From: Achromobacter aloeverae
GTDB lineage: Bacteria > Pseudomonadota > Gammaproteobacteria > Burkholderiales > Burkholderiaceae_B
Direction: 5' to 3'
Assembly: GCF_004121055.1 (NCBI RefSeq)
Contig: NZ_PYAL01000005.1
Coordinates: forward strand, 1 to 64,000
DNA: 64,000 bases
This document shows, piece by piece, positions 55,958 through 64,000 of this stretch. The notes below the pieces were generated by a model. It worked only from the letters and a program-made list of their open reading frames with translations, did no database searches and had not been told where the DNA came from. Both the position numbers and the translations under genes were made by a program. Position 1 is the first letter of the stretch; each line of letters opens with the position of its first letter.

Positions 55958-57075
55958 GCAATACCGCGCTGCACTCCCTGTTCGATCGCATCGGACAACC
56001 GGCCGGCCGGCCGGATGCGCCCGCGGCGCCCGACGCACCGGCGCATGCGGCCGCGCCCATACCCGCGCCCATGCCGGTGCATACGGCCGCGCCCGCCGCC
56101 ACGGAGCCACAGCCGCCCAGCCCCCCGCAGGACGTGGCTCCGGCTGCCCCCCAGGCCGCCGCACCGGCCGGCCCCACGGAGAAAATGGGCGAGCGCTTCA
56201 TCCGCCTGGGCCTGCTGACCGAAGAACAGGTCCAGCACGTCGTGAAGTTGCAGCAGGCGGAGCGCCTGCGTTTCGGCCAGGCTGCCGTCAAGCTGGGCTT
56301 CGTCTCCGAGGAGCGGGTGCAGTCGGTGCTGGCCGAGCAGTATCACTACGACTATGCGCCGGCCAACCAGCAGCAATCGGATATTCCCCTGGCCATCGCT
56401 TCGGCCCCGTTCAGCCAGGAAGCCGAGGCCATACGCCAACTGCGCGCGGAAATCTCCATACAGCTGGAAGGCCAGCCGCGCATCGCCATCGCCATCGTCA
56501 GTCCCGAGGACGGCGAGGGCCGCGCCTACCTGTCCGCCAGCCTGGCCGTCGCGTTCGCGCAGACCGGCCGCAGCACGCTGCTGGTCAACGCCAACCTGCG
56601 CGCCAGCGGCCAGCGCGACCTGCTGGGCGCCAGCGGCGGCGCGGGCGGCCTGTCCAGCATATTGGCGGGCCGCAGCGGCACGGGCCCCTGCCGAGCCGTG
56701 CCCGGCTTCCCGAAGCTGGCGGTGCTCGACGCGGGTCCGCAGCCGCCCAACCCGGCCGAACTGTTGCGCGAACCGGCATTGGGCAGGGTCCTGGAAGCCT
56801 ATGCCGGCAACTACGAGATCTTCATCGTCAACACACCGGCGATGAACCACTCATCCGATGCGCAAGGCATCGCCCGCCAGGTCGACGCCTGCGTGATGAT
56901 CGCCCGCCGCGACATGACCCGCCTGGCGGACCTCGAACGCGCGGCTCAATTGCTGGAAACGGCAGGCGTACGCGTCCTGGGCACCGTCTATAACGAATAC
57001 GATCCGGACGATCGCGCCAACCGGGGCCTGTGGGCGCGCGTGCGCGATCTGCTGCCAGGCAAGCTGCGCCGCTGA
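55954..57075 (+). CDS. EpsG-like tyrosine-kinase homologue, apparently inactive
   Basis: A 373-residue cytoplasmic protein. A Pro/Ala-rich N-terminus (1-75) precedes an MshEN-like segment (about 78-130, GERFIRLGLLTEEQVQHVVKLQ). A bacterial tyrosine kinase (BY-kinase/ParA-like) domain follows. Walker A reads SPEDGEGRAY (R190 for the usual Lys; Arg is common in the EpsG family). Walker A' reads VNANLR where VDADLR is expected, and Walker B reads VNTPAM where VDTPP is expected. All three nucleotide-handling aspartates are Asn. No C-terminal tyrosine cluster is present. It probably acts as a structural partner of the chain-length protein rather than as a kinase. Confidence 0.85.
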   Translation: MSNTALHSLFDRIGQPAGRPDAPAAPDAPAHAAAPIPAPMPVHTAAPAATEPQPPSPPQDVAPAAPQAAAPAGPTEKMGERFIRLGLLTEEQVQHVVKLQQAERLRFGQAAVKLGFVSEERVQSVLAEQYHYDYAPANQQQSDIPLAIASAPFSQEAEAIRQLRAEISIQLEGQPRIAIAIVSPEDGEGRAYLSASLAVAFAQTGRSTLLVNANLRASGQRDLLGASGGAGGLSSILAGRSGTGPCRAVPGFPKLAVLDAGPQPPNPAELLREPALGRVLEAYAGNYEIFIVNTPAMNHSSDAQGIARQVDACVMIARRDMTRLADLERAAQLLETAGVRVLGTVYNEYDPDDRANRGLWARVRDLLPGKLRR

Positions 57076-57086
57076 AAAGGCATGCC

Positions 57087-58496
57087 ATGTCCCTGGTCGC
57101 ACCCGTTCCGAACACAGCGCAAGACGATGCGCGCATGAATCCACAAGGCCCGGGCGTACGCTGGACCATCTGGTTGCTGGTGGCGGTGAGCATGGCCTTC
57201 CCCGTCCTCCCCGACACCTTCACGATGAACGCCATGGGGCCGGAGTTGACCCACTCCGTGGTCGAAGGCTCCCTCAAGCGGCAGATCGTGTTCGGCTCCC
57301 TGTTCCTCGGCGCCGCGCTGCTGGCGTGGCGCTGCCGCGGCAGTGTCCTGCGCAACCTGCGCGGGATGAATATCTTCCTGCCGCTGGTCGTGCTTTACTG
57401 CCTGGTCAGCGCGGCATGGTCGCCCTATCCGGAAGTGACCATGAAGCGGACCTTCATCGTGATGGTGCTGTTCCTGATCGGCGTGGCGGTCGCGCCGCCG
57501 ACAGGCATGACGCGGCAGGTGGGGCGGATCACGATGGGCGCCTACACCCTCATCCTGGTCATTTCCTTTTTCGTCGTTCTTATCGATCCCGGCATCGGCG
57601 TGGACTACGCGCTGGGCGATGCATGGCGCGGCATCACCTGGCAGAAGAACACGCTGGGCTCCATCGCCGGCTTCGCGGCCCTGTTCTACCTGCGCGAGGC
57701 GGCGATGCAGCCGCAATACCGCGGGCGCTACGTGGCCGGCCTGTTGTTCTGCATGTTCATGCTGGTGATGTCCAAGAGCGCCACGTCCATGCTGTGCCTG
57801 GCGGTCAGCGCCGGCATCTACCTGGTCGTACGGCGCCGCCACGTCGGGGGCCGGCACGCGGAAGCCATCGTGGTCCTGGCCGGCGTCGTGGCGGCGCTTT
57901 TCGCCTTGCTGCTGTTCTATGTCGTACTGGGCCGCATGCCTACCCCCAAGGATTTGATCGCGCCCGTTACCGCGCTGTTCAACAAGAGCGCGGACTTGAC
58001 CGGCCGTGACCAGATCTGGGACCTGGTGGACCTGTCCATTCAGCGGCATCCGCTGCTGGGCATAGGCTACAGCGCGTTCTGGACCGGGACGGGCGGCCCA
58101 TCGCAATACATCGCCGACAAACTGGGCTGGATGCCCGCGCACGCGCACAACGGCTTCCTGGACATCATCAACGATATGGGCCAGGTCGGCTTCGGCCTGT
58201 TCATGGCCTGCCTGCTGTGGCACTTGTACAGCATCCTGCGCCTGGCCCGCATGGACCGCGAGGACGCGGCGATGCACCTGGGCATCTGCGTGGCGATCAT
58301 CATCAGCAACTTCTCGGAGAGCCAGCTCCTGCGCGACTCGGCCTTCCAGAATGCGCTGTTCATTTACTCCGTCGTTGCCGTGGGCGCCCGCCTGGCCATG
58401 GCGAGGTCCGCGACGCGGACCGTGCCGGGCGCCTCGCTAGCCGCCCCGTCGCGACTGCCCGCATGGACGGCGCAGGGCGGAGGACCAGGCCGATGA
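57087..58496 (+). CDS. O-antigen/exopolysaccharide polymerase (Wzy-like)
   Basis: A 469-residue protein with about ten or eleven helices and a Wzy_C-type periplasmic loop region around residues 300-370 (GRDQIWDLVDLSIQRHPLLGIGYSAFW, then PAHAHNGFLDIINDMGQVG). This matches O-antigen ligase/polymerase proteins. AAAAGG lies 6 nt before the ATG at 57087; a later ATG at 57135 is possible. It polymerises lipid-linked repeat units in the periplasm. It lies 11 bp after the EpsG-like gene, and its stop overlaps the next start (ATGA). Confidence 0.88.
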   Translation: MSLVAPVPNTAQDDARMNPQGPGVRWTIWLLVAVSMAFPVLPDTFTMNAMGPELTHSVVEGSLKRQIVFGSLFLGAALLAWRCRGSVLRNLRGMNIFLPLVVLYCLVSAAWSPYPEVTMKRTFIVMVLFLIGVAVAPPTGMTRQVGRITMGAYTLILVISFFVVLIDPGIGVDYALGDAWRGITWQKNTLGSIAGFAALFYLREAAMQPQYRGRYVAGLLFCMFMLVMSKSATSMLCLAVSAGIYLVVRRRHVGGRHAEAIVVLAGVVAALFALLLFYVVLGRMPTPKDLIAPVTALFNKSADLTGRDQIWDLVDLSIQRHPLLGIGYSAFWTGTGGPSQYIADKLGWMPAHAHNGFLDIINDMGQVGFGLFMACLLWHLYSILRLARMDREDAAMHLGICVAIIISNFSESQLLRDSAFQNALFIYSVVAVGARLAMARSATRTVPGASLAAPSRLPAWTAQGGGPGR

Positions 58497-60994
58497 CGCT
58501 TGGCGCGCCCGCGCAAGAAGCACCTCGCGTCCAAGCCCCGCCGGCGGCGCCCGCCTCCAGGGGACCGCGGCGCGCCATGCAATGCACCACGAGATGCTCC
58601 CCACGGCTCGCCGTGGCCGCCGTCATGGTCATGGCGCTATTGCTATTGGCCCTGGGCAACACCGGGGCCCAGGCCGCATCCACCCAGCCGCGCTGGTTCA
58701 ACTTCCCGGTGGACATGGACGCGCTGGGCGGCGCGCCGGACCAGTCCGCGCTGAACCAGCCGCTGGATGCGGCGTCGCGCATCGTCGCCCACGACGGCCA
58801 TTTCTATACGGTGGGCCGCGACGGCCTGCCCGGCACGGCCGACGACCGCCGCATCCGGCTGTTCGGCGTCAACCTGTCGTTGGGCGCGAATTTTCCCGAG
58901 GCCGACGACGCGGCGCGCCTGGCCCGCGATCTGCGCAAGCTGGGCGTGAACGCCGTCCGCCTGCATCATCTCGACTTGCTGCCATCCGACTACGAGGACG
59001 CGCCGCTCAGCATCCTCACCAGCGGTCCTTATCCCACCTTCAGCCCCACCGCCGTGGCACGCCTGCGCGGCCTGGTCCAGGCGCTGGCGCGCGAAGGCAT
59101 CTATGTCGACCTGAATCTCCATGTGGGCTACCGTTTCCGCCCCCGCGTGGACAAACTGCCCCCGCTGGATGGCGGCGCGGAACAACCGCCGGTGACCGCC
59201 CCCATCCATCTTTACTATCCGAGCCTGGTCGAAAAGCAGGAACGCTACGCGCGCGAACTCATACAGGCCTTGAACCTGAAAGGAAATCCCGTCCTGGCCA
59301 TGGTCGAGCTCAACAACGAGTCGTCCTTGGTGACCGCCTGGCTAGGCAACGAATGGCAGGCCGCCGTACCGAGCGGCTATGCGCCGGCCTTGCAACGCCT
59401 GTGGCGCGAATGGCTGCTGCGCCGCTACGGGACCCTGGACCAGGCCTGCACGGCCTGGGGCGGCTGCGCGAGCGGTGTCGCGCAAGCCGACGAGCTACCC
59501 ATGCCCGGGCAACAGCAAGCGTATGAAAGCGGCCTGGCGGCCGTACGGTCGAGCATCGAGCGGCGGGCGCGCAAATGGTTCGGCGGCAAGCAGGACGGCA
59601 TCGATGCCCGCGAGCGGGATTTCCTGGCCTTCCTCACCGCCACGGACAAGACCTACTTCGACCGCCTGCGCCACGTCGTGCACGAAGCCACCGACAAGTG
59701 GGTGCCGGTTACCGGCACGCAAATGACCTTCGGCGGCATCCTGAATTTCGATTCGCAGCCGTCGATGGATTTCATTGACGAGCACATCTACGTGGCGCAC
59801 CCGGATCTTCATGGCGACCACGACTGGCGCATCGAGGACCGCACGGCCAGCGGCGGCGACTTCGAGCGGCTGCTGGCCGTTTCCATGCGGCGCGACCGCG
59901 CGCGGCCCTTCGTGGTGAGCGAATACAACCAGCCCTTTCCCAATCCGCGCGGCGCCGAAATCCTGCCGCTGATGAGCGCGGTGGCCGCGCTGCAGGATTG
60001 GGACGCGCTTTTCTATTTCGGATACAGCGATACCGTGCGCACGCCCATGTCGCCGTCGCGCTTCTCGCTGGTCGGCGACTGGGGCAGGGTAGCGCTGGTG
60101 GGCCAGAGCGCAAGCTTGTTCCGCCTGGGACTGCTGCCCGCGCTGACGCGCCATATCGATATCCCCGTACCCGCGGCGCTGCGCGGCACGCTGGGCGCGG
60201 ACCGCCGCTTCGACGCCATCACGGCTGGCTTGTACGACACCCTGGGCGCGAGGCCTCAACTGGCCTACCAGGGGCAGGTCGCCCTGCAACTGGACCCGCC
60301 GGAAAACGCCACGCCGGCCTTGCCCGCCGTGGCCGACCCCGCCACGGCAAAGGCCTATGCCACGCCGGACGGCGCCTTGCGGCAAGACCTGGCGGCGGGC
60401 CGCATCGTCATCGATACGCCGCTATTCTGGGCGGTGGCGGGGGCCACCGGCGCGCCGCGCATCGCGGGCCGCAGCGCCTGGATACAGTACGACCAGGACG
60501 GCCCCGATTCCGCCACGGTCATCCTCAGCCCCCTGGATGGCCGCACGCTGGCGGATTCGCGCCATCTGCTGCTCAGCCTGGGCAACTTCACCACCGGCAG
60601 CCAGCCGGGATCCATGCCGCAGCGCCCCAAGCGCGTCGTGCCCTATGGCGGGCAATCCCGCTGGTCGACCCTGGAACCGGATCCCGGCGCCGGCGGCCCC
60701 TCCGGCAGCACGGACACGCGTCCGCCCGCGTGGCTGCTGGCGACGCCCGCCGTCCTGGGACTGGCGCCGCGTTCCGGCCAATTGAAGGTCTACCCGCTCG
60801 ACGGCAGCGGCCGGCGCCTGGCGGCGCTGGCGCCCTCCCTGGCCAGCAATGCCGCCGATGGCGCACGGATTCACGTACAGGCGCCGCCGCAAGCGGCGGT
60901 CAATGGCGGCGTGAACAAACAGGACGGCAACAAACAGGACAACAACAAACAGGACAGCATCTGGTACGAGATTGTCTACGAGGACAAGCCATGA
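58493..60994 (+). CDS. Clan GH-A-like glycoside hydrolase of the exopolysaccharide operon
   Basis: An 833-residue exported protein. A signal or anchor helix lies at about residues 39-61 after a 38-residue basic leader; an ATG at 58577 would give a standard signal peptide, but the ATGA overlap favours 58493. The TIM-barrel part (about 65-560) has RLFGVNLSLGANF, AVRLHHLD, VELNNES (acid/base candidate E276) and VVSEYNQP (nucleophile candidate E477). A beta-rich C-terminal region follows, then an NKQD repeat. It probably cleaves or trims the operon's own polymer in the periplasm. The family is only distantly like GH5/GH42, and the substrate is unknown. Confidence 0.75.
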   Translation: MTLGAPAQEAPRVQAPPAAPASRGPRRAMQCTTRCSPRLAVAAVMVMALLLLALGNTGAQAASTQPRWFNFPVDMDALGGAPDQSALNQPLDAASRIVAHDGHFYTVGRDGLPGTADDRRIRLFGVNLSLGANFPEADDAARLARDLRKLGVNAVRLHHLDLLPSDYEDAPLSILTSGPYPTFSPTAVARLRGLVQALAREGIYVDLNLHVGYRFRPRVDKLPPLDGGAEQPPVTAPIHLYYPSLVEKQERYARELIQALNLKGNPVLAMVELNNESSLVTAWLGNEWQAAVPSGYAPALQRLWREWLLRRYGTLDQACTAWGGCASGVAQADELPMPGQQQAYESGLAAVRSSIERRARKWFGGKQDGIDARERDFLAFLTATDKTYFDRLRHVVHEATDKWVPVTGTQMTFGGILNFDSQPSMDFIDEHIYVAHPDLHGDHDWRIEDRTASGGDFERLLAVSMRRDRARPFVVSEYNQPFPNPRGAEILPLMSAVAALQDWDALFYFGYSDTVRTPMSPSRFSLVGDWGRVALVGQSASLFRLGLLPALTRHIDIPVPAALRGTLGADRRFDAITAGLYDTLGARPQLAYQGQVALQLDPPENATPALPAVADPATAKAYATPDGALRQDLAAGRIVIDTPLFWAVAGATGAPRIAGRSAWIQYDQDGPDSATVILSPLDGRTLADSRHLLLSLGNFTTGSQPGSMPQRPKRVVPYGGQSRWSTLEPDPGAGGPSGSTDTRPPAWLLATPAVLGLAPRSGQLKVYPLDGSGRRLAALAPSLASNAADGARIHVQAPPQAAVNGGVNKQDGNKQDNNKQDSIWYEIVYEDKP
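60914..60955. repeat. 15-bp-period repeat encoding NKQD
   Basis: AACAAACAGGAC occurs three times (60914-60925, 60929-60940, 60944-60955) with 3-nt spacers. It encodes NKQDG-NKQDN-NKQDS near the C-terminus of the glycoside hydrolase. The AAC/AAA-rich units stand out from the surrounding GC-rich codons. Confidence 0.9.
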
Positions 60995-61065
60995 AACCGA
61001 TGCCCGCGGCGGCGCCTGCCGGACAGGCCAGCGCCTCGACGCGCAGCATGGAACCCCGCCCATGA
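60991..61065 (+). CDS. 24-residue coupling ORF
   Basis: A 25-codon frame encoding MKPMPAAAPAGQASASTRSM and four more residues. Its ATG overlaps the glycoside-hydrolase TGA (ATGA at 60991-60994), and its TGA overlaps the GT2 ATG (ATGA at 61062-61065). It thus exactly bridges the 67-nt gap between two genes that lack independent ribosome-binding sites. Its likely role is to pass ribosomes by termination-reinitiation; the peptide itself may have no function. No family match is apparent. Confidence 0.5.
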   Translation: MKPMPAAAPAGQASASTRSMEPRP

Positions 61066-61994
61066 CTCGACGACCCGATTCCAGCGACATCAGCGTCTGC
61101 ATCGCCACGTACAAGCGACGCGAAATGCTGGACGCCTTGCTGTCCGACCTGGCGGCGCAAACCTTGCGGCCGCGCCAGGTCGTGGTCGTGGACAACGACG
61201 CCGCCGGCAGCGCGCGCGACGTGGTGGAAGGCCATCGCCAGGCGCTGGCGGGCATCGAGGTGACCTATGCCGTCCAGCCGGAGAAGAACATCTCGCTGAC
61301 CCGCAACCTGGCGGTGTCCCTCGCGCGCCACGATTGGGTGGCTTTCATCGATGACGACGAGCGCGCGCCGGCTGACTGGCTGTCCCTCATGCATGCCACC
61401 GCCATCCGCTACGATGCCGACGGCGTACAGGCGCCGGTCCTGGCCATCCTGCCCGACCATGCGCCGGACTGGATCCGCCGCGGCGACTTCTATGGCTGGG
61501 CGCGCTTTCCCACGGGCACCGTGGTGCCGCGCAATGTCATGCGCATCGGCAACTATCTGCTGGCCGGCCATTGGCTGCGGCGCCAGGAGCAGGTGTTCAG
61601 TCCGGCCTATGGCTTGAGCGGCGGCGAGGATGGCGACCTGCTGATGCGGCTGGCCGGCCAGGGCGCGCGCATGGTGTGGTGCGACGAAGCCTGCGTGACC
61701 GAACCCGTGGCGGACAACCGCATGCGCCTGTCCTGGCTGTGCAAGCGGGCCTTGCGCGGCGGCCAGGACTACGCCTTGCACTTTCGCGCCGGCAAGCTCG
61801 ACCACCGGCCGGGATTACCGCGCCGCATCCTGTTCTTCGGCCGAGCCCTGGCGCAGATGATCGTGGCGGGGCTGTTGGCGCTCTGCGCCTTGCCGCTGGG
61901 CCGCCACCGCGCGGCTGCCTGGCTGGTCCGCGCTTATGCCAATTGGGGCAAGCTGTCGACGCTATGGGGCGGACGACATATCGAATACGCCTGA
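61062..61994 (+). CDS. Family 2 glycosyltransferase
   Basis: A 310-residue GT-A enzyme. It opens with ISVCIATYKRREMLDALLSDLAAQT. The nucleotide-sugar site has VVVDNDA and the metal-binding FIDDDERAP motif, followed by the acceptor segment GGEDGDLLMRL. A C-terminal membrane-associated helix lies at about residues 262-285. It adds one sugar to the lipid-linked repeat unit. The ATG overlaps the stop of the 24-residue ORF (ATGA), and no Shine-Dalgarno is seen. Confidence 0.88.
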   Translation: MTRRPDSSDISVCIATYKRREMLDALLSDLAAQTLRPRQVVVVDNDAAGSARDVVEGHRQALAGIEVTYAVQPEKNISLTRNLAVSLARHDWVAFIDDDERAPADWLSLMHATAIRYDADGVQAPVLAILPDHAPDWIRRGDFYGWARFPTGTVVPRNVMRIGNYLLAGHWLRRQEQVFSPAYGLSGGEDGDLLMRLAGQGARMVWCDEACVTEPVADNRMRLSWLCKRALRGGQDYALHFRAGKLDHRPGLPRRILFFGRALAQMIVAGLLALCALPLGRHRAAAWLVRAYANWGKLSTLWGGRHIEYA

Positions 61995-62003
61995 GACGTT
62001 GCG

Positions 62004-63188
62004 ATGACACTGCTTCTGAATCTCGTCTTCCTGCTGCTGGCGCTGCCGGTCACGCTCGCGTGCGTTTATCTGGGCGTCCTGACCCTGCTGTCGGCGCGGC
62101 CCGCGCCCATGCCGCCATCGACCCGCCGGCTGCGCTTCGACGTGCTGGTGCCGGCGCACAACGAAACCGCGGTCATCACCCGCACCGTAGGCAGCCTGCT
62201 CGCCCTCGACTGGCCGGCCGACCGCTTCCGCGTAATCGTCATCGCCGACAACTGCGACGACGATACGGCGGCCCTGGCGCGCGCCGCCGGGGCGCGGGTC
62301 ATCGAGCGTGCCAATGCCGACCTGCGCGGCAAAGGCTACGCGCTGGAATACGGCGTGGAGGAAAGCGGCCGCGACGGCTACGGCGACGCCGTCGTGGTGA
62401 TAGACGCCGACAGCGTCGTCTCGCCCAACCTGCTGGAAGCCTGCGCCACCCGGCTGGAGCAGGGCGCCGAGGCGGTGCAGGTGCATTACGGCGTTCTCAA
62501 TCCCGATGACTCCTGGCGCACGCGCATGATCGCCATCGCGTACGCCGCCTTCCATGCCGTGCGTTCGCGCGCGCGTGAACGCCTGCGGGTGTCCTGCGGC
62601 CTGCGCGGCAACGGCATGTGCCTGAGCCGCGCACTGCTGCAACGACATCCCATGCGGGTGTTTTCCATGGCGGAAGACCTGGAGTACGGCATCCAGCTGG
62701 GATTGGGCGGCGTGCGGGTATGGTACGCGGACGAGGCGGCGGCGAATGCCGAGTTCCTGTCCTCGGAGCAAGGCTCGCGCTCGCAGCGGCAGCGTTGGGA
62801 GGGCGGCCGCTTCGCCGTGGTCCGCGCGTATGCCGGCCGCCTGCTGATGCAAGGCCTGCGCCGGCGCGACCGCGTCAGCTTCGAGCTGGGCCTGGACCTG
62901 CTGCTGTTCCCGCTGGGCTACGTCGGCCTGCAGATAGGCGTCCTGCTGCTGCTGTCCGCGGTGGCAGCGATCTGGCTGCCCGCCATGCTGGGATGGACCT
63001 GGCTGGCGCTGGCCTTGCTGTTGATCCTGGTGCTGCATACCTTGCGTGGCTGGCAGCTGACCTCCCTGGGCCCGCGCGCGCTGCTGGACCTGGCGCGCGT
63101 GCCGTTCTTCATTGCCTGGAAGCTCTTCGTCCTGCTGCGCTACAAGCGCAACAAGGCCTGGGTCAAGACGACGCGCGAGGATAACTAG
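62004..63188 (+). CDS. Membrane family 2 glycosyltransferase with QxxRW motif
   Basis: A 394-residue enzyme of the cellulose-synthase-like GT2 group. An N-terminal helix (about residues 3-28) precedes the catalytic domain with VLVPAHNE, VVIDADS, the acceptor motif MAEDLEYG and QRQRW. Helices at about residues 300-350 and near 370 complete the topology. QxxRW is typical of processive synthases but also of some single-step enzymes. It lies 9 bp after the preceding GT2 gene and shares one base with the next gene (TAGTG). Confidence 0.88.
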   Translation: MTLLLNLVFLLLALPVTLACVYLGVLTLLSARPAPMPPSTRRLRFDVLVPAHNETAVITRTVGSLLALDWPADRFRVIVIADNCDDDTAALARAAGARVIERANADLRGKGYALEYGVEESGRDGYGDAVVVIDADSVVSPNLLEACATRLEQGAEAVQVHYGVLNPDDSWRTRMIAIAYAAFHAVRSRARERLRVSCGLRGNGMCLSRALLQRHPMRVFSMAEDLEYGIQLGLGGVRVWYADEAAANAEFLSSEQGSRSQRQRWEGGRFAVVRAYAGRLLMQGLRRRDRVSFELGLDLLLFPLGYVGLQIGVLLLLSAVAAIWLPAMLGWTWLALALLLILVLHTLRGWQLTSLGPRALLDLARVPFFIAWKLFVLLRYKRNKAWVKTTREDN

Positions 63189-64000
63189 TGCAGCGCTCCG
63201 GCTCCGCCCTGCTCAAGCTGCTGGGAAGCTCCATCGTCGACCAGGCCATGCTGTCGGCGGCGAACTTCCTGGTTGGCCTCATCCTGATCCGCTACACGCA
63301 CGACACGCAGTACGGCTACTACGTGCTCGGCTTCAACGCCATGATGCTGGCGGTCACGCTCCAGGGCTCTTTCATCGGCACGCCGCTGATCATCCGCCTG
63401 CCCACCTTGACCGAGGCGCAGCGCAGCGCGTGGGTAGGCAGCCTGCTGCGCGACCAGATACGCTGGAGCATGTTCGGCGGCGTGGCCACCTTGGCCGGCG
63501 CCGCGATCGCGTGGGCCATGGGCGCGCTGGATCGCGAGTCGGCACCGGTGCTGGTGGCGGGCCTGGTCCTGGTGCTGTGCCAGCTTTACCGCGAATACTT
63601 CCGCAGCGTGCTGCTGATGGTGCAGCGGACCGTGCCGGTCCTGGCCGCCGACAGCGTCTACGTGGCCTGCCTGATCGTGGGCGGGCTGGCGGCCACCCGG
63701 TTCGCCGCCGCCGCGACCGCCGCGCTACTGGCTGCCGCGGCGGCGGCGCTGGTCGGCGCCGAGCTGCTGCGCCGCATACTCGGTCCCGGCCTGGACCGCC
63801 AGGCCGCGCCGGGCCGCCTCGCCGATATCGCGCGCACGGGCGCCTGGGCCGCCGCCGGCGGCGTCATTTATTGGCTCTTCACCCAAGGCTATAGCTTCGT
63901 CGCGGCGGCCACGCTGGACATCGCCGGCGTGGCGGCGCTGGCGGCGTCGCGCCTGCTGATGATGCCCATCAACGTCATGTCCACCGGCGTGCAGAAGCAG
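63188..64000 (+). CDS. Polysaccharide flippase (Wzx-like), 5' part
   Basis: A frame open to the window end from GTG 63188, which overlaps the previous stop as TAGTG. 271 residues are visible. At least seven hydrophobic helices are present, starting LLGSSIVDQAMLSAANFLVGLILIRYTHDTQYGYYVLGF, typical of MOP/Wzx lipid-linked oligosaccharide flippases. It would move the repeat unit across the inner membrane for the Wzy-like polymerase. The 3' end is outside the window. Confidence 0.85.
   Translation, partial: MQRSGSALLKLLGSSIVDQAMLSAANFLVGLILIRYTHDTQYGYYVLGFNAMMLAVTLQGSFIGTPLIIRLPTLTEAQRSAWVGSLLRDQIRWSMFGGVATLAGAAIAWAMGALDRESAPVLVAGLVLVLCQLYREYFRSVLLMVQRTVPVLAADSVYVACLIVGGLAATRFAAAATAALLAAAAAALVGAELLRRILGPGLDRQAAPGRLADIARTGAWAAAGGVIYWLFTQGYSFVAAATLDIAGVAALAASRLLMMPINVMSTGVQKQ

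Overview
This window is high-GC chromosomal DNA from a betaproteobacterium, most likely Bordetella, Achromobacter or another Alcaligenaceae. The evidence is the replication core dnaA-dnaN-gyrB without recF, followed divergently by rpmH-rnpA-yidD-yidC. Two Bug/TctC-type periplasmic receptors, many LysR/GntR-controlled ABC importers and DUF4148-like small secreted proteins fit the same group. No rRNA, tRNA, insertion sequence, prophage or CRISPR array was seen.

Layout. 0-1.2 kb: two tandem DUF4148-like genes, the first cut by the window edge, with related 3' flanks. 1.2-5.9 kb: a LysR regulator divergent from an amino-acid ABC importer (binding protein and two permeases, no ATPase) and a threonine aldolase. 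5.9-8.4 kb: a three-gene membrane operon (DUF3649, PepSY-TM, DUF3325) behind a Fur-box-like palindrome. 8.4-13.3 kb: a GntR regulator divergent from a Bug receptor, enolase-superfamily enzyme, FAH-family enzyme and 2-hydroxyacid dehydrogenase, resembling a non-phosphorylating acid-sugar route. 13.4-16.7 kb: a second enolase-superfamily enzyme, an MFS carrier and an ArsR-type regulator. 16.8-22 kb: an iron-type ABC importer with its own LysR gene and phased LysR-like half-sites upstream. 22.2-23.3 kb: a solitary Abi/HEPN-like gene between the importer and gyrB. 23.5-31.9 kb: the replication/ribosome/membrane-insertion core with a candidate oriC.

31.9-50.1 kb: about 18 kb of catabolic and transport genes lies between yidC and mnmE, which are neighbours in many proteobacteria. 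It holds a Tat-exported Bug receptor divergent from an acyl-CoA operon (CaiB-type CoA transferase, acyl-CoA dehydrogenase, GntR, enoyl-CoA hydratase, MmgE/PrpD). It also holds a nitrate/sulfonate/taurine-type ABC importer preceded by a short secreted leader ORF and an intrinsic terminator, and a peptide ABC importer coupled to an N-formylglutamate amidohydrolase and an M20 amidohydrolase. 50.1-54.2 kb: mnmE, an acyltransferase, DUF1275 and an FMN reductase. 54.5-64 kb: a tightly coupled exopolysaccharide operon (chain-length protein, EpsG-like pseudokinase, polymerase, glycoside hydrolase, two GT2 enzymes, flippase) that runs off the end.

The observations most worth following are the leader ORF/terminator upstream of the importer at 41.5 kb, the degenerate EpsG-like protein, the 24-codon ORF joined by ATGA overlaps on both sides in the polysaccharide operon, the phased LysR half-sites at 22.0 kb, the peptide importer/deformylase operon, the Abi/HEPN singleton, and a recurring pattern of 8-15 bp tandem repeats at gene borders.
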